Source of the DNA: Candidatus Heimdallarchaeota archaeon
GTDB lineage: Archaea; Asgardarchaeota; Heimdallarchaeia; Heimdallarchaeales; Kariarchaeaceae
Length of the DNA stretch: 61,740 nt
Direction of reading: 5' to 3'
NCBI GenBank assembly: GCA_015523565.1
Contig: WAKA01000202.1
Coordinates: 1 to 61,740, forward strand
Part shown: one piece after another, positions 41,511 to 51,040 of the stretch
How the letters are laid out: each line of letters opens with the position of its first letter
Numbering within the stretch: position 1 is the first letter of the stretch
Notes under the pieces: generated by a model
What the model saw: the letters and a program-made list of their open reading frames with translations, nothing else
What the model was told of the DNA's origin: nothing
Databases searched by the model: none
Position numbers and translations under genes: made by a program

Positions 41511-44500
41511 ATCTTCTTTTCTCTTTCTAGTTATTAATGCCAACAGTGAAACCCCAATCCACACTCCGTAGAAACTGAATGCAAATACAAACCCGTTCTG
41601 TGATTGGGATGCTGTCGTATCTGTGCTTTTTGTTAATGTTGCTGATGATGTACTTGATGATGTTATTGAAGTACTGAAAGTAGTGCTTTGCTCTGATGTT
41701 GTAGTGGATGTCGGTTGTGTATTGTTCTGGTTTTGGATTGTAAATTCATTGTCTGACATGTCTGATACACTTAGTCCCTCACCATCTGTTGCATTGACCA
41801 TAATCAGGTATTTCCCATCTGAAACGGAAGTACTGTCCCATAGATAATCTGTTACTTCTGTAAGATTGGTCACAATTAAGTTCCATGTATTTCCTCCATC
41901 TTTTGAATAATATAGACTGTAACTTATATTATGCCCGAACGTGTCATTGACTTTTGTCCATGAAATCATTATGCTTCCTTTCAGAATTTCCCCTCCATTG
42001 GGTGAGATGAGTGTTATTGGTGTTAATTCATGTGGAACCGTCCCATTCCCGTTACTTATGGTAAATATCCCTGATATGTCATATGTCGTATAACCAAGAC
42101 TGTCTTTTGCCAATAATTTTAGCATATACTCCCCGTCTGCAAGTGCAATGGTATCCCATAAATAAAATTCGCCAGTGAGGGTTCCTGTTATTTTTATCCA
42201 TGTTCCACCACCATCATTGGAATAATAAAGATCATATGTTACCTGATGATTTGCAGTGTCAATTGCTTCCGCCCATGTGACATTGACTATTCCTGAAACC
42301 CCATCTCCCTCTTCTGGATAAAGGATATACGGCTTTAAAAGTAAGTGTGGCAATGTTGTCGGTCGTAATGCACGGGGTAATGGATCCTGGTTTCCTGCTG
42401 TCCCATTGATCTGGTATGGGAAGTCCACATAATTGTCTCCATCATTGTCTGGGCTTACCCAATCACTCCAGAAGTTTTTGCTGAAAATGTTGTTGTTTCC
42501 GTTGTCAATAGCTTGTGACACTCTAAGTATTCTAATCCTTCGCAAATTAAATGAAAAGTCATTCAAGGTTACATTTGTATTTTTTGAATTTTCACCAAGT
42601 ATCAATCCATTCTTGCCACTGTTATATACTCCATTATAACTTAATCTTGTATCATTGACATTATTCAGGTAAATCCCATATTTTTTGCTGTCTCTAACTG
42701 TATTGTCACTAATGTCTGCCTCCCCATAAAATGAATAGACCTTTAGTCCATAGAATGTCTTTGAAATTGTGTTTTTTCTAATTGACATCGATCCAAATTC
42801 AGTCGTGTTAATTGTAATCCCTTCAAAAGCATCTGCAATATTATTCATGTAAATTGTCATATCTAAATTTGTGACATTTCCTGCATATGAAATTCCAGAT
42901 TCTAAATTGTCAACTATTTCATTTTGTGAAACATTAACAAAAGGAAAACTGTCTATGATCTCTATTCCTGACCCAAAACCATTGTGGGATATCTTGTTTT
43001 TTGTGATATCCAAAAATCCATTCAAGTTAGATACAAATACTCCGTCTTTATCGCTTTGGAATATATTATTCTCCGAAATTTGTAATTTTCCTAAATTAAC
43101 GGCTGGATTTTCTACCTCTGTTAAATTGATCCCACTCCCCCAATTACTGGTGATGTTGTTTGCAACTATTTGGACAAGATCAAATCCTCCCTTGTTAATA
43201 AAAATCCCTGAACCATCATTCCTTTCAATTGCATTATGGATTATCTTTGTATCATTTATATCTCTTGAGAGTCTGATTCCCTCTTCTCCATTTGCTAAAA
43301 TGATATTGTTTGCAATTTTGGATTTCTTGCCTGTGCCATCAATTCCATATTCCATATTCCATCTTATTGTATTGTTTGCAATTACAGTATACTCCCCATC
43401 AAAACTTATGCCCACCTTATTGTTGCCTTCAACAATATTCCCAATAATTTCTGTACCATTCGGACCAAATTCCACACTTATTCCACTCTCTGATTGATTC
43501 ATTATATAGTTGTACGTTATGCTTGTTTCGTTGGCTGTGGATGTCAATGAAACACCAGTCCCTCCATTGTCGGAAATCATGTTTTCAGAAATATTGACTC
43601 CTATTGCCCAATTTAATATCCCATCACGACTGTTGTTTTGAATTGTGTTGGAAACTATTGACGACCCAATCCCTGTAAGTGTATAAATTCCGTGTCTTTT
43701 GTTGTTCTTGATATTCATGTTCTTTATTGTATATCCGTCCCCATTTCCAATTGAAATTCCATCTTTCCCATTTTCAATGATATCATCCCAAACGAAATCA
43801 TTGTTCAAGCTTGGATCGTCATTGGGGAAATATGCATACGGATGCATAAAATTGTATTGGAGGTTTGTGGCGTTTATTCCACTAAGTCCATTCCCTATTT
43901 CATCATTATACCCAAACGATGAATATCGAACCGAATAAAGTAAAATTCCATTCATGTCATTGTACGAAAAGGTGTTGGAATTAACTCGAAGATATTCAAC
44001 AGAGCCAGCCAACAATCCATGCTTCTTGTTGGTATCCACCTTGTTCTCTGTGATATATATGTCTGTTGGCTCAACTGAAAATGCCATTCCTTCCACCCAA
44101 ATACCCGTTGCATCATTGTATGAAAATGTGTTATTGATGATTGACCAATTTCCTGACGCACTAACTGATCCATCATCATATCCCGTAAACAGGTAAAGGC
44201 CAGAGAGGTATGTGTTTGATATGACTGTATTGTTTGTTACCCAAAGTTCATTTATCCCAACTGCATCGATTCCTACATCAAGCGCATTAAATATTCCCAT
44301 TATACGATCTTGAATGCCCCTATTGAATGAAATCTCATTGCCATCAATCGTTACCTCCCCTCCTACAGCCACAATCCCTGATTTATTGACTGAACTTCGA
44401 ATTATGTTTCCTTTTATGGTTACCACACCATAATCATCTTTTACATAGATGTTTGAGGCTCCATATTGGCTCCCCCCATCATTAGATGTGGTATTATAGA

Positions 44501-45542
44501 TAAAATTGTCCTCAACAGTTGCACCAAATACAGAATCTATAAACACTGTATAATCTGATCTGCTATTCTTGATTGAATTATTGGAAACTGTTATGTTCCT
44601 TGCTTCATAACCTGTCCCTGGATCAATGTAAATGTCACCAAAAACTTCATCTGCTTTTGGATGATAAACTCCTGTATTATTGAAGCTATTCCCTCGAATT
44701 GTGATATTCACAATATTTTGACCTAATAGGGGAAAACCAATATAACCCCCAAAAATTGCGCTACGTGTGACATTTGTGAAAACATTCCCCTCAATTAATA
44801 TATTACTAATATTCTGCATAAGAATTCCATCATTTGCCATGTCTGTAAATTCATTTCCTGAAATGATCACGTTTTTCACTGATTTCAGCCTAATGCCAAA
44901 TCCCCCATCCCAATTGTATCCTGCTGTATTAGGGCACGTTATCCTGTTAAACGTGTTATTGACGATTTTCACATATAGGGACGTGTTATAAATGTCTATG
45001 GAGGTGAAATTGCATGGGTCTCCAATTACACTTTGAAACCCATATCCTGAAATTATATAGGGATTATTCGCACTCCCATTCCCCATCCATCCATATTTGA
45101 TTGATTGATTTACCAATTCCTCATTTCCGTTGATTACAAACCCCCCCGCAGGAGGCTGATTGATTGAATTCATTTTCATTTGCTTCATTGTTCTCCCTAT
45201 TTCTTTTGAAAATTTCTTCTCCCAATTTTGTGCATGCAACGCCAACTTTTGCTCCAACCGACTCTTTCCTTCCAATAATTCAGATCGAGATAAGACATGT
45301 ATTGCTTCTTGTTTGTCTTCCCATTTGCTTTCAATGCCTTTGGTGTGCATATCTCCTATTATGCCTCTTTTAATATGAGGGGATTCTGCACTTATATCAA
45401 TTGTTCTTCCTTGATGTTGCCCAATATCTGACATTTTGCTTACTGAAATTGTCTTCTCCATACCATGCCCTGCATAAGCAAATGCCATGACAAATACAAT
45501 CAATAACGAAATTTTCACAAAATAATTGCTTTTCCAGTGCAT
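41502..45542 (-). CDS. Large cell-surface right-handed beta-helix protein
   Basis: A 1346-residue exported protein. A signal peptide (residues 1-28) is followed by many NosD/PbH1-type parallel beta-helix repeats (recurring I-x-N-N-x-I and G-I-x-I patterns) from about 140 to 1050. Two Ig- or Fn3-like domains follow (about 1080-1165 and 1175-1270, each with YDLYYSNDGG or SLYYSKDGG and the LWD motif). A Ser/Thr-rich linker and one C-terminal membrane anchor (about 1315-1338) with a short basic tail end the protein. Such proteins are surface adhesins or carbohydrate-related in other archaea; the ligand is unknown. Confidence 0.88.
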   Translation of the reverse strand: MHWKSNYFVKISLLIVFVMAFAYAGHGMEKTISVSKMSDIGQHQGRTIDISAESPHIKRGIIGDMHTKGIESKWEDKQEAIHVLSRSELLEGKSRLEQKLALHAQNWEKKFSKEIGRTMKQMKMNSINQPPAGGFVINGNEELVNQSIKYGWMGNGSANNPYIISGYGFQSVIGDPCNFTSIDIYNTSLYVKIVNNTFNRITCPNTAGYNWDGGFGIRLKSVKNVIISGNEFTDMANDGILMQNISNILIEGNVFTNVTRSAIFGGYIGFPLLGQNIVNITIRGNSFNNTGVYHPKADEVFGDIYIDPGTGYEARNITVSNNSIKNSRSDYTVFIDSVFGATVEDNFIYNTTSNDGGSQYGASNIYVKDDYGVVTIKGNIIRSSVNKSGIVAVGGEVTIDGNEISFNRGIQDRIMGIFNALDVGIDAVGINELWVTNNTVISNTYLSGLYLFTGYDDGSVSASGNWSIINNTFSYNDATGIWVEGMAFSVEPTDIYITENKVDTNKKHGLLAGSVEYLRVNSNTFSYNDMNGILLYSVRYSSFGYNDEIGNGLSGINATNLQYNFMHPYAYFPNDDPSLNNDFVWDDIIENGKDGISIGNGDGYTIKNMNIKNNKRHGIYTLTGIGSSIVSNTIQNNSRDGILNWAIGVNISENMISDNGGTGVSLTSTANETSITYNYIMNQSESGISVEFGPNGTEIIGNIVEGNNKVGISFDGEYTVIANNTIRWNMEYGIDGTGKKSKIANNIILANGEEGIRLSRDINDTKIIHNAIERNDGSGIFINKGGFDLVQIVANNITSNWGSGINLTEVENPAVNLGKLQISENNIFQSDKDGVFVSNLNGFLDITKNKISHNGFGSGIEIIDSFPFVNVSQNEIVDNLESGISYAGNVTNLDMTIYMNNIADAFEGITINTTEFGSMSIRKNTISKTFYGLKVYSFYGEADISDNTVRDSKKYGIYLNNVNDTRLSYNGVYNSGKNGLILGENSKNTNVTLNDFSFNLRRIRILRVSQAIDNGNNNIFSKNFWSDWVSPDNDGDNYVDFPYQINGTAGNQDPLPRALRPTTLPHLLLKPYILYPEEGDGVSGIVNVTWAEAIDTANHQVTYDLYYSNDGGGTWIKITGTLTGEFYLWDTIALADGEYMLKLLAKDSLGYTTYDISGIFTISNGNGTVPHELTPITLISPNGGEILKGSIMISWTKVNDTFGHNISYSLYYSKDGGNTWNLIVTNLTEVTDYLWDSTSVSDGKYLIMVNATDGEGLSVSDMSDNEFTIQNQNNTQPTSTTTSEQSTTFSTSITSSSTSSATLTKSTDTTASQSQNGFVFAFSFYGVWIGVSLLALITRKRKEDLK

Positions 45543-45605
45543 TTTTCTTCGTTAATGTTTCACCAAATTAAATAAAAATATCTTTTCATTTACCTTTTAT
45601 AGTTT

Positions 45606-46136
45606 TTATCGCGTAATCACATGCTTAACTACTGCATAAACCAATCCGAATACATCTTCCTCAGATAACCTGTCTGTGTTGAAAATCACATCATATACTG
45701 ATAAATCATCAATGTCGATATCATACAAGACCTTAAACCGCTGGCGTTCCGCCTCTTCCCGTACAACTGTTTCATTTTTTGCATCTGCAAGAGACCTTTT
45801 CTCTCGTTTCGCAATTCTTTCCCATCTTACTTGTGGTGACGCCGTGATGCATATCCTAAGGTCTGCATGGGATGCCTTGTATGCGGCCAATTGTGCATCG
45901 ACTACTGTGTTGTCTTTTTTTGCAAGCTCTTCTGTTCTTTTATCAATTTCTATGTCATATTTCTTCTCTTTTTCAGCAATCACCGAAAACTCTTCCAATG
46001 ACAGATTCAAATCCCTTGCCATCTGTCGAAAAACTTGACCTGCAGAAACATAATTCATGTCAAATGCTTCGGCTATCCTTTTAGCAACTGAAGATTTTCC
46101 TGATCCATGTGGTCCTCCAATTGCAATTATTGCCAA
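45606..46136 (-). CDS. cmk: Cytidylate kinase (archaeal type)
   Basis: A 176-residue nucleoside monophosphate kinase converting CMP to CDP. The P-loop is IGGPHGSGKSSVAKRI (about residues 6-21), with YVSAGQVFRQMA and a lid region ERIAKREKRS. The length is typical of archaeal Cmk. It follows L34e by 32 bases on the same strand, preserving a common archaeal gene pair. Downstream L14e and Cbf5, often next, are not present. Confidence 0.93.
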   Translation of the reverse strand: MAIIAIGGPHGSGKSSVAKRIAEAFDMNYVSAGQVFRQMARDLNLSLEEFSVIAEKEKKYDIEIDKRTEELAKKDNTVVDAQLAAYKASHADLRICITASPQVRWERIAKREKRSLADAKNETVVREEAERQRFKVLYDIDIDDLSVYDVIFNTDRLSEEDVFGLVYAVVKHVITR

Positions 46137-46168
46137 AAAATTTCACCCATGAAAGAAAAATCCAATGT

Positions 46169-46429
46169 TCACTGACGTGCCATTAATTTGAAATGTCTTC
46201 TGGTACAAGGTGCGCAAAGTTGACCTCCATATGGTCTCTCTGGTCTTCTTTGAGTCTTTGAAAGCCTTCTGATCTCTACCCTTGTGCCTCTGGGCATTCC
46301 TAATAATGGTTTCCCGCATTCCGCACATTTATGGGCTTTTGGCTTCTTTCTAATGCTCCTCCATACATATTTGCCTTTAATGGTCTTGTGAAGCTTTCTC
46401 TTTCCTGAACGAATTGATGGTCTTACCAT
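46169..46429 (-). CDS. rpl34e: 50S ribosomal protein L34e
   Basis: An 86-residue archaeal/eukaryotic-specific ribosomal protein. It contains two C-x2-C zinc pairs (HKCAECGKPLLG and LCAPCTRRHF) and basic N-terminal segments. A strong AAGGAGA ribosome binding site lies seven bases before the ATG and a TATA box about 40 bases upstream, so this mRNA has a short leader with a Shine-Dalgarno site, unlike several neighbours. It precedes cmk in an operon. Confidence 0.95.
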   Translation of the reverse strand: MVRPSIRSGKRKLHKTIKGKYVWRSIRKKPKAHKCAECGKPLLGMPRGTRVEIRRLSKTQRRPERPYGGQLCAPCTRRHFKLMARQ

Positions 46430-46436
46430 ATCGATT

Positions 46437-46443
46437 TCTCCTT
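46437..46443 (-). promoter_or_regulatory. Shine-Dalgarno site of rpl34e
   Basis: AAGGAGA on the reverse strand, seven bases before the ATG at 46429. Confidence 0.65.
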
Positions 46444-46460
46444 ACCCGTGATGCGACATG

Positions 46461-46472
46461 TTAATATTTATA
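46461..46472 (-). promoter_or_regulatory. TATA box for rpl34e-cmk
   Basis: TATAAATATTAA on the reverse strand. It predicts a transcript start near 46440-46447 and a very short leader. Confidence 0.6.
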
Positions 46473-46621
46473 CGATTAGGTAGATTCCTATGACGTTATC
46501 CCTGTGACTGTATCTCTTGAATATTTTTTCCGAATGCTCGCGAAGAAACTTGTCATTTCACTTCTACAATATATGGGGGATACTCCCTCTGTGAAAGGTT
46601 CTTATAATTCATCTCTTTGCT

Positions 46622-47497
46622 ATGGATGTGTTAACTGTCATCTTTGAATTGATAGTCCTTTTGATCTATGGCTGGAGACTTCTGGTGATACGCGGTCGGG
46701 ATTTGATGGAATTGCTCTCATCAACGTTGTTTGGTTTCACATTGGAATACATGAATATTTTAATCAACAACAATTATCATTATTCAAAGAATTTCTTTCT
46801 ACAAATTGGAAAGCCTCCATTAAATGTTCCTGTTGCCGTTGCATTGGGTTGGGGATTAATAATAACCTCTTGCCTCTCATTGACTGACCAGTTGGGGGTT
46901 GCAAATAAACCCTTTTTTGATGCAATCTTGGCGTTGAGCATAGACCTGTCAATGGATGTGGTTGCCATTCGCATTGAGGGTGGTTTTTGGAAATGGCAAG
47001 TCCCTTTGGTTGATTATCCAACTGAGCAAGGTTTTTTTGGTGTCCCTTGGGGAAATCTAACCTCATGGATTTATGTCGTCTTTATCTATTCAATCGCAAT
47101 ACGTTACTCGCGAAAACATATCCCTGAGGGTAAAAAACTAGTCGCTTATTTTTTATTGGCTCCAATAATTGCCTATTTGCCTCTTTTTCTGTTAATAATT
47201 GGGTCCATTGCCTTCTATTTTCTATTGGGATTGCGAGCACTTGTCAATCCTGTTATTTATCAGCTTTTACCAATCATGGTTTGTCTATTGGTGGCTTTGC
47301 ATTCCCTTTCAAAAGTAAAACTGCATTTCAACCCTTGCTTAGAGACATTGCCTGTGTTTACAGGTTTTCACATCTACTTTATCGGGGTTTATCTTTATCT
47401 CGACTTACAATCCTCAATTCCTGTAATTTTGCCACTTGAACTCACAATGTTCGTACTTTCCCTTTTGTTGCATCTTTTCTCGGTTGAAGAGAGATAG
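46622..47497 (+). CDS. Carotenoid-biosynthesis-like (CruF/DUF422) membrane protein
   Basis: A 291-residue integral membrane protein with about seven hydrophobic segments. The motif DLSMDVVAIRIEGGFWKW followed by EQGFFGVPWGNLTSWIYVVF matches the conserved D...W.W...FGVP.gN..gW pattern of the PF04240 carotenoid hydratase family (CruF, bisanhydrobacterioruberin hydratase). No other carotenoid genes are in the window, so the exact substrate is uncertain. A TATA-like CTTATAATTC lies about 17-20 bases upstream. The gene stands alone, convergent with the propeller gene. Confidence 0.65.
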   Translation: MDVLTVIFELIVLLIYGWRLLVIRGRDLMELLSSTLFGFTLEYMNILINNNYHYSKNFFLQIGKPPLNVPVAVALGWGLIITSCLSLTDQLGVANKPFFDAILALSIDLSMDVVAIRIEGGFWKWQVPLVDYPTEQGFFGVPWGNLTSWIYVVFIYSIAIRYSRKHIPEGKKLVAYFLLAPIIAYLPLFLLIIGSIAFYFLLGLRALVNPVIYQLLPIMVCLLVALHSLSKVKLHFNPCLETLPVFTGFHIYFIGVYLYLDLQSSIPVILPLELTMFVLSLLLHLFSVEER

Positions 47498-47519
47498 AGT
47501 TCAATTTCCTTGAAAAAAA

Positions 47520-48665
47520 TTATTTATTCTGCCTTTTTCTCCAATATGTCCCTGAAATAAACGCAACTGGCACTAACATTATTGCAAACGATGTCCCATT
47601 TGATGGGGTCTCAGGAATTTGTTGTATTGACTTGTCTGGATCCACTCCTTTTATCCATGTCACAAGTTCTCCATTATTTGCATCAAAAACAAAAAACCCT
47701 CCATTCGAAAAAATGGACTCACTCTTTTGTGCCACCAGAATTTTGTTCTCTTCCCAATCAATATCAAACACTTCCGTGAAATTGTCCAAACGGTTCAGCA
47801 TGATCTGTGTCGAATTGGATTGGATTTTTATATCTCCATCTTTAAATCCTACCGCTATTCTGTCTCCCGTTGGAGACGGGGCAATTGCCGTAATGCTCTT
47901 TTCAAAGCTAAATGTCTCAATCTTTTTGCCTGTAATGACATGTACCTGCTGCCCTTCAGCTACAAATAGCGAATTTTCCCTCCATTTCACTTCTACAATG
48001 GATGAATTGAAATCAAATCTCGTGGTTGTAATGTTTTTCACAATCACACTTCCATTTTCTAATCCAATTGCCAATGCTCCTGCAACTGTTGCATCCATCG
48101 TGTTAACTGTAGCATTAACTGTCATGATGTCTGTTTTTTGTTTCATAATTGGATCATATGTCATAATTGTATTGTCTGTAAAGTTGATGGCGTAATTATT
48201 GTCCAGAGTGGAGTATCCCCTTTCATATCTGATGCCTGCAATGTATAATTGGTCTCCCCATGCCAATGATTCATACATGACATCCTTTATTTCAATGTTT
48301 TCTGTTGTGTTCTTTCCAAAATCCCAAATTACTAGATTGCTGTTACTGTTTCCTGAAACAATTGCTGTCCTATTGGGATTGATGCTAAAAAGCATTCTCT
48401 GCAATGGAAAGGGATGTTCTTCATCATAGAATTTTATTGATATATCTTGTTTTGCAATAATTTCCCCTGATGTTACATTCCAAATGTAAACTCCTGAAGG
48501 AATGGGCCCATCATTTGCCACTGCTATCTGGGTGCCGTTTACCCATTGCACAAATTTGGGCTGTATATGATAGGGATATGTTATGATGTCATAGTTTGGC
48601 TCACTAATCACATTTCCTGTAACAGCAAGCATAAAAATCATTAATATCGTAAATGTGTATCGCAC
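47520..48665 (-). CDS. Exported WD40/beta-propeller-like membrane-anchored protein
   Basis: A 381-residue protein. A signal peptide (about 1-21) is followed by propeller-like repeats (VYIWNVTSGEIIAKQ, NLVIWDFGKNTTENIEI, HVITGKKIETFSF, AIAPSPTGDRIAVGFKDGDIKIQ). A C-terminal membrane segment (SFAIMLVPVAFISGTYW) and a short basic tail end the protein. Many N-x-S/T sites suggest N-glycosylation on the outside. It is one of several signal-anchor surface proteins in this half of the window. Function is unknown. Confidence 0.7.
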   Translation of the reverse strand: MRYTFTILMIFMLAVTGNVISEPNYDIITYPYHIQPKFVQWVNGTQIAVANDGPIPSGVYIWNVTSGEIIAKQDISIKFYDEEHPFPLQRMLFSINPNRTAIVSGNSNSNLVIWDFGKNTTENIEIKDVMYESLAWGDQLYIAGIRYERGYSTLDNNYAINFTDNTIMTYDPIMKQKTDIMTVNATVNTMDATVAGALAIGLENGSVIVKNITTTRFDFNSSIVEVKWRENSLFVAEGQQVHVITGKKIETFSFEKSITAIAPSPTGDRIAVGFKDGDIKIQSNSTQIMLNRLDNFTEVFDIDWEENKILVAQKSESIFSNGGFFVFDANNGELVTWIKGVDPDKSIQQIPETPSNGTSFAIMLVPVAFISGTYWRKRQNK

Positions 48666-48794
48666 TATAGACCTCCCTCACTTTTCACCTTTATTGCCAA
48701 ATACATTCTATTTCCTCAATTCCCTAAATCGGATTATAACCTTAAATATCTAACGTATGACTTTCCCCATAAATATTCTTTAACTTTATTTCAA

Positions 48795-50228
48795 TTAACG
48801 CTGTGGTTGTGTTCCTTGAATGTTTATTCCTAATACCCTTTGAATAATTGCAGAACTCATTATTGCACTCATGAAGTACCAGAACCCAAATCCTGCCGCG
48901 CTAAGTCTTGGATCCTCAACATATTGGCTAAACCATTTCCCAATCAATGGTATCTGTGGAAAAATCCTGAAAGGCAGAATTGCAACGATGGCTCCCCTGT
49001 CTGGTGTCAAGTTCAATGTATAATCTCCCATCACCAACCTCAAGGTCGTAAATATGGCTATCAATGGCAAGAACAAAACGAACTGGGGTAACATTCGTTT
49101 CATCATCATTTTTTGCTGGAGCATGTTGATTTGACTGTCCTTCGCTTGTATCTTTTGCCAAAGCTTCTTGTCTGCTGTTTCCATTGCCTTTTTCTTCAGG
49201 CGTTGATGCTCTTGGATCTGTTTCATCATCCTGTTGAGCTCTTCCATGTCCAAAAGCTTCTGTGTCAAAAATGCAGAAAGCAATGAACTGCCCATGGCTA
49301 TAAATACCAAGAAAATGCCCGCACCAGGTGGTCTTACCCAAAAGCTATCTTTGGAAACAACATCCAATACCCATGCATTGTACCAACTTGGTTTTCTGTC
49401 CTTTCCAAGTGCATGTGATACCTGCAATGTATATCTTGCATCCTCATCTGTGCTATTCTCCATGAGAAAGATAAAAATCCTTAATGAAAGCTCCTTTTTC
49501 CTATTGTTATATAGGTCTATGAATATCGATCCATCAACTCCTGCCGCATACGCAAATATGTCTGGATACAGCCTCATCAATTCTGCTGTACTTGTTGTAT
49601 TTGTCCCCACTGTTCTGATATCCTCTGCATCCAACTGCGTTGATTTATTGACAATGGCGATGCTCATCTCCCCCTTTTCTGGGGTAAATATCATATTGAT
49701 TGTTTCGTTGACCTTCAACTTAACATCATATCGCTTGTATTCATTGCTATCCAATCTGTCATTCGCCTTTGGCTTCAAAATATTGCCATGAAGGAACTCA
49801 AAACTTATGTCTATATCTGTGGTGCCTTTTACCCTTTTTAGTTGGACGGGTGCATCCAATGAATAGTCGTTTTCATTGATCGATGCTTTTAGTTCCTTCT
49901 CAAATACAACCACATAAAGTTCTGTCTTTCCTGAAGGGTAGACAATCTTTTCTGTCTTGTTGTTTCCCTCTGCCGAAAGGTCAAGCAGGTATTCTGAAAG
50001 ACTGGGATTTGGGTTGCTTTTTAATATTCCCTGAATAATGGGGATGGAATCTGTCACAAATAAGGCAAGGTCCAAATCCAAAGTGCTGTTGTCATTCAAT
50101 GAGACCGATCCTGATGATGTGGGTGATAATGCATAAATATGCAATGGCTCTGCTTGGGCTTCTGCCGCCTGAATTCCAAACATTCCTAATGATATGAATA
50201 CCGCTATGATTAATCCTTGTAATCGCAT
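48795..50228 (-). CDS. DUF106/EMC3-like membrane insertase with large secreted N-terminal domain
   Basis: A 477-residue protein. A signal peptide (residues 1-24) is followed by about 280 extracellular residues, beta-rich with many N-x-S/T sites. Then comes a typical DUF106 (Oxa1/YidC superfamily) module: a membrane helix (IFLVFIAMGSSLLSAFLTQ), a cytoplasmic charged coiled coil (RMMKQIQEHQRLKKKAMETADKK), and two more helices (MLPQFVLFLPLIAIFTT and GFGFWYFMSAIMSSAIIQ). DUF106 proteins normally consist of only the last part. The start at 50228 is fixed by GAGGAG four bases upstream; a GTG at 50255 is less likely. Confidence 0.8.
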   Translation of the reverse strand: MRLQGLIIAVFISLGMFGIQAAEAQAEPLHIYALSPTSSGSVSLNDNSTLDLDLALFVTDSIPIIQGILKSNPNPSLSEYLLDLSAEGNNKTEKIVYPSGKTELYVVVFEKELKASINENDYSLDAPVQLKRVKGTTDIDISFEFLHGNILKPKANDRLDSNEYKRYDVKLKVNETINMIFTPEKGEMSIAIVNKSTQLDAEDIRTVGTNTTSTAELMRLYPDIFAYAAGVDGSIFIDLYNNRKKELSLRIFIFLMENSTDEDARYTLQVSHALGKDRKPSWYNAWVLDVVSKDSFWVRPPGAGIFLVFIAMGSSLLSAFLTQKLLDMEELNRMMKQIQEHQRLKKKAMETADKKLWQKIQAKDSQINMLQQKMMMKRMLPQFVLFLPLIAIFTTLRLVMGDYTLNLTPDRGAIVAILPFRIFPQIPLIGKWFSQYVEDPRLSAAGFGFWYFMSAIMSSAIIQRVLGINIQGTQPQR

Positions 50229-50232
50229 CTTT

Positions 50233-50238
50233 CTCCTC
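50233..50238 (-). promoter_or_regulatory. Shine-Dalgarno site of the DUF106 gene
   Basis: GAGGAG on the reverse strand, four bases before the ATG at 50228. It decides against the upstream in-frame GTG. Confidence 0.6.
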
Positions 50239-50336
50239 ACGGGCTTATTCCTCACTATTCATCCGCATTAAATATCATTGCTATTGATACTCGAAATTGC
50301 CATAAACACTTTATTCTATGTTGTCATCTGTTGATT

Positions 50337-51011
50337 GTGGATATCGCCGATCTCCGAGATTCCTATGGCAGAATATCTGAATCATATCGCCACAAAAAAA
50401 ATAGGCCTTGGCAGGAACTTCTTGACGAAATTCCTGAGCTTGTCTCACCCCGCTCTGGAATTCTGCTTGATATAGGCGGTGGGAATGGCAGAAACATTTG
50501 CGGTGTTCTCAGGTCTCTTTCTGTTGTGGTTGACCTTTCTGAAGCACTTCTAAGAAACTTTGTTGCCGAGACTGACCTTCATCTGCGGGTATCTGGTGCA
50601 TTGCCCAATCTTCCATTCAGAAAGGGTGTAAGTGATGAAATCCTCTCAATTGCAGTCATCCATCATCTCCCCACGTCTGAATTCAGGGTTGCCGCTTTCT
50701 CGGAAATTCGACGGCTTCTTTCTCCTCAAGGTGTCTCGATTGTAACTGTCTGGAGAAAATGGAGAATGCGGCATCGTGACCAAATCATTCAAAGAATCAA
50801 AAATGGACTGCCTTATAATGACTTGGTGGATCATCTTAGACCTTGGAAAGATTCCTCTGGCGATGTCCTTTCATATCGGTTTTACCACTACTACACATTC
50901 AAGGAACTGTTAAAAGAGACTCAGATCGCAGGTCTCAAAATAAAGGAACACAAAATAATGGGCGGGAAAGCAAAAGACGCAAACTTTCTCCTTTTCCTTG
51001 TGCCCATCTGA
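50337..51011 (+). CDS. Trm9/ABH8-like SAM-dependent tRNA methyltransferase
   Basis: A 224-residue class I methyltransferase. The N-terminal segment DSYGRISESYRHKKNRPWQELLDEIPEL resembles the Trm9 family, which methylates modified wobble uridines. The SAM motif is GILLDIGGGNGRNIC, followed by VVDLSEALLRN and EILSIAVIHHLPT. The GTG at 50337 is preferred because a TATA-like box lies about 25 bases upstream; a TTG at 50331 adds two residues. It ends 29 bases before the polymerase D gene on the same strand. Confidence 0.8.
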   Translation: MDIADLRDSYGRISESYRHKKNRPWQELLDEIPELVSPRSGILLDIGGGNGRNICGVLRSLSVVVDLSEALLRNFVAETDLHLRVSGALPNLPFRKGVSDEILSIAVIHHLPTSEFRVAAFSEIRRLLSPQGVSIVTVWRKWRMRHRDQIIQRIKNGLPYNDLVDHLRPWKDSSGDVLSYRFYHYYTFKELLKETQIAGLKIKEHKIMGGKAKDANFLLFLVPI

Positions 51012-51040
51012 TTCTTCTACATCAATCCTCAAATATCAAA

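Noticed and set aside
50843..51040. N-terminal extension of the polymerase D frame
   Set aside because: It lies inside the methyltransferase gene; the ATG at 51041 gives a normal DP2 start.
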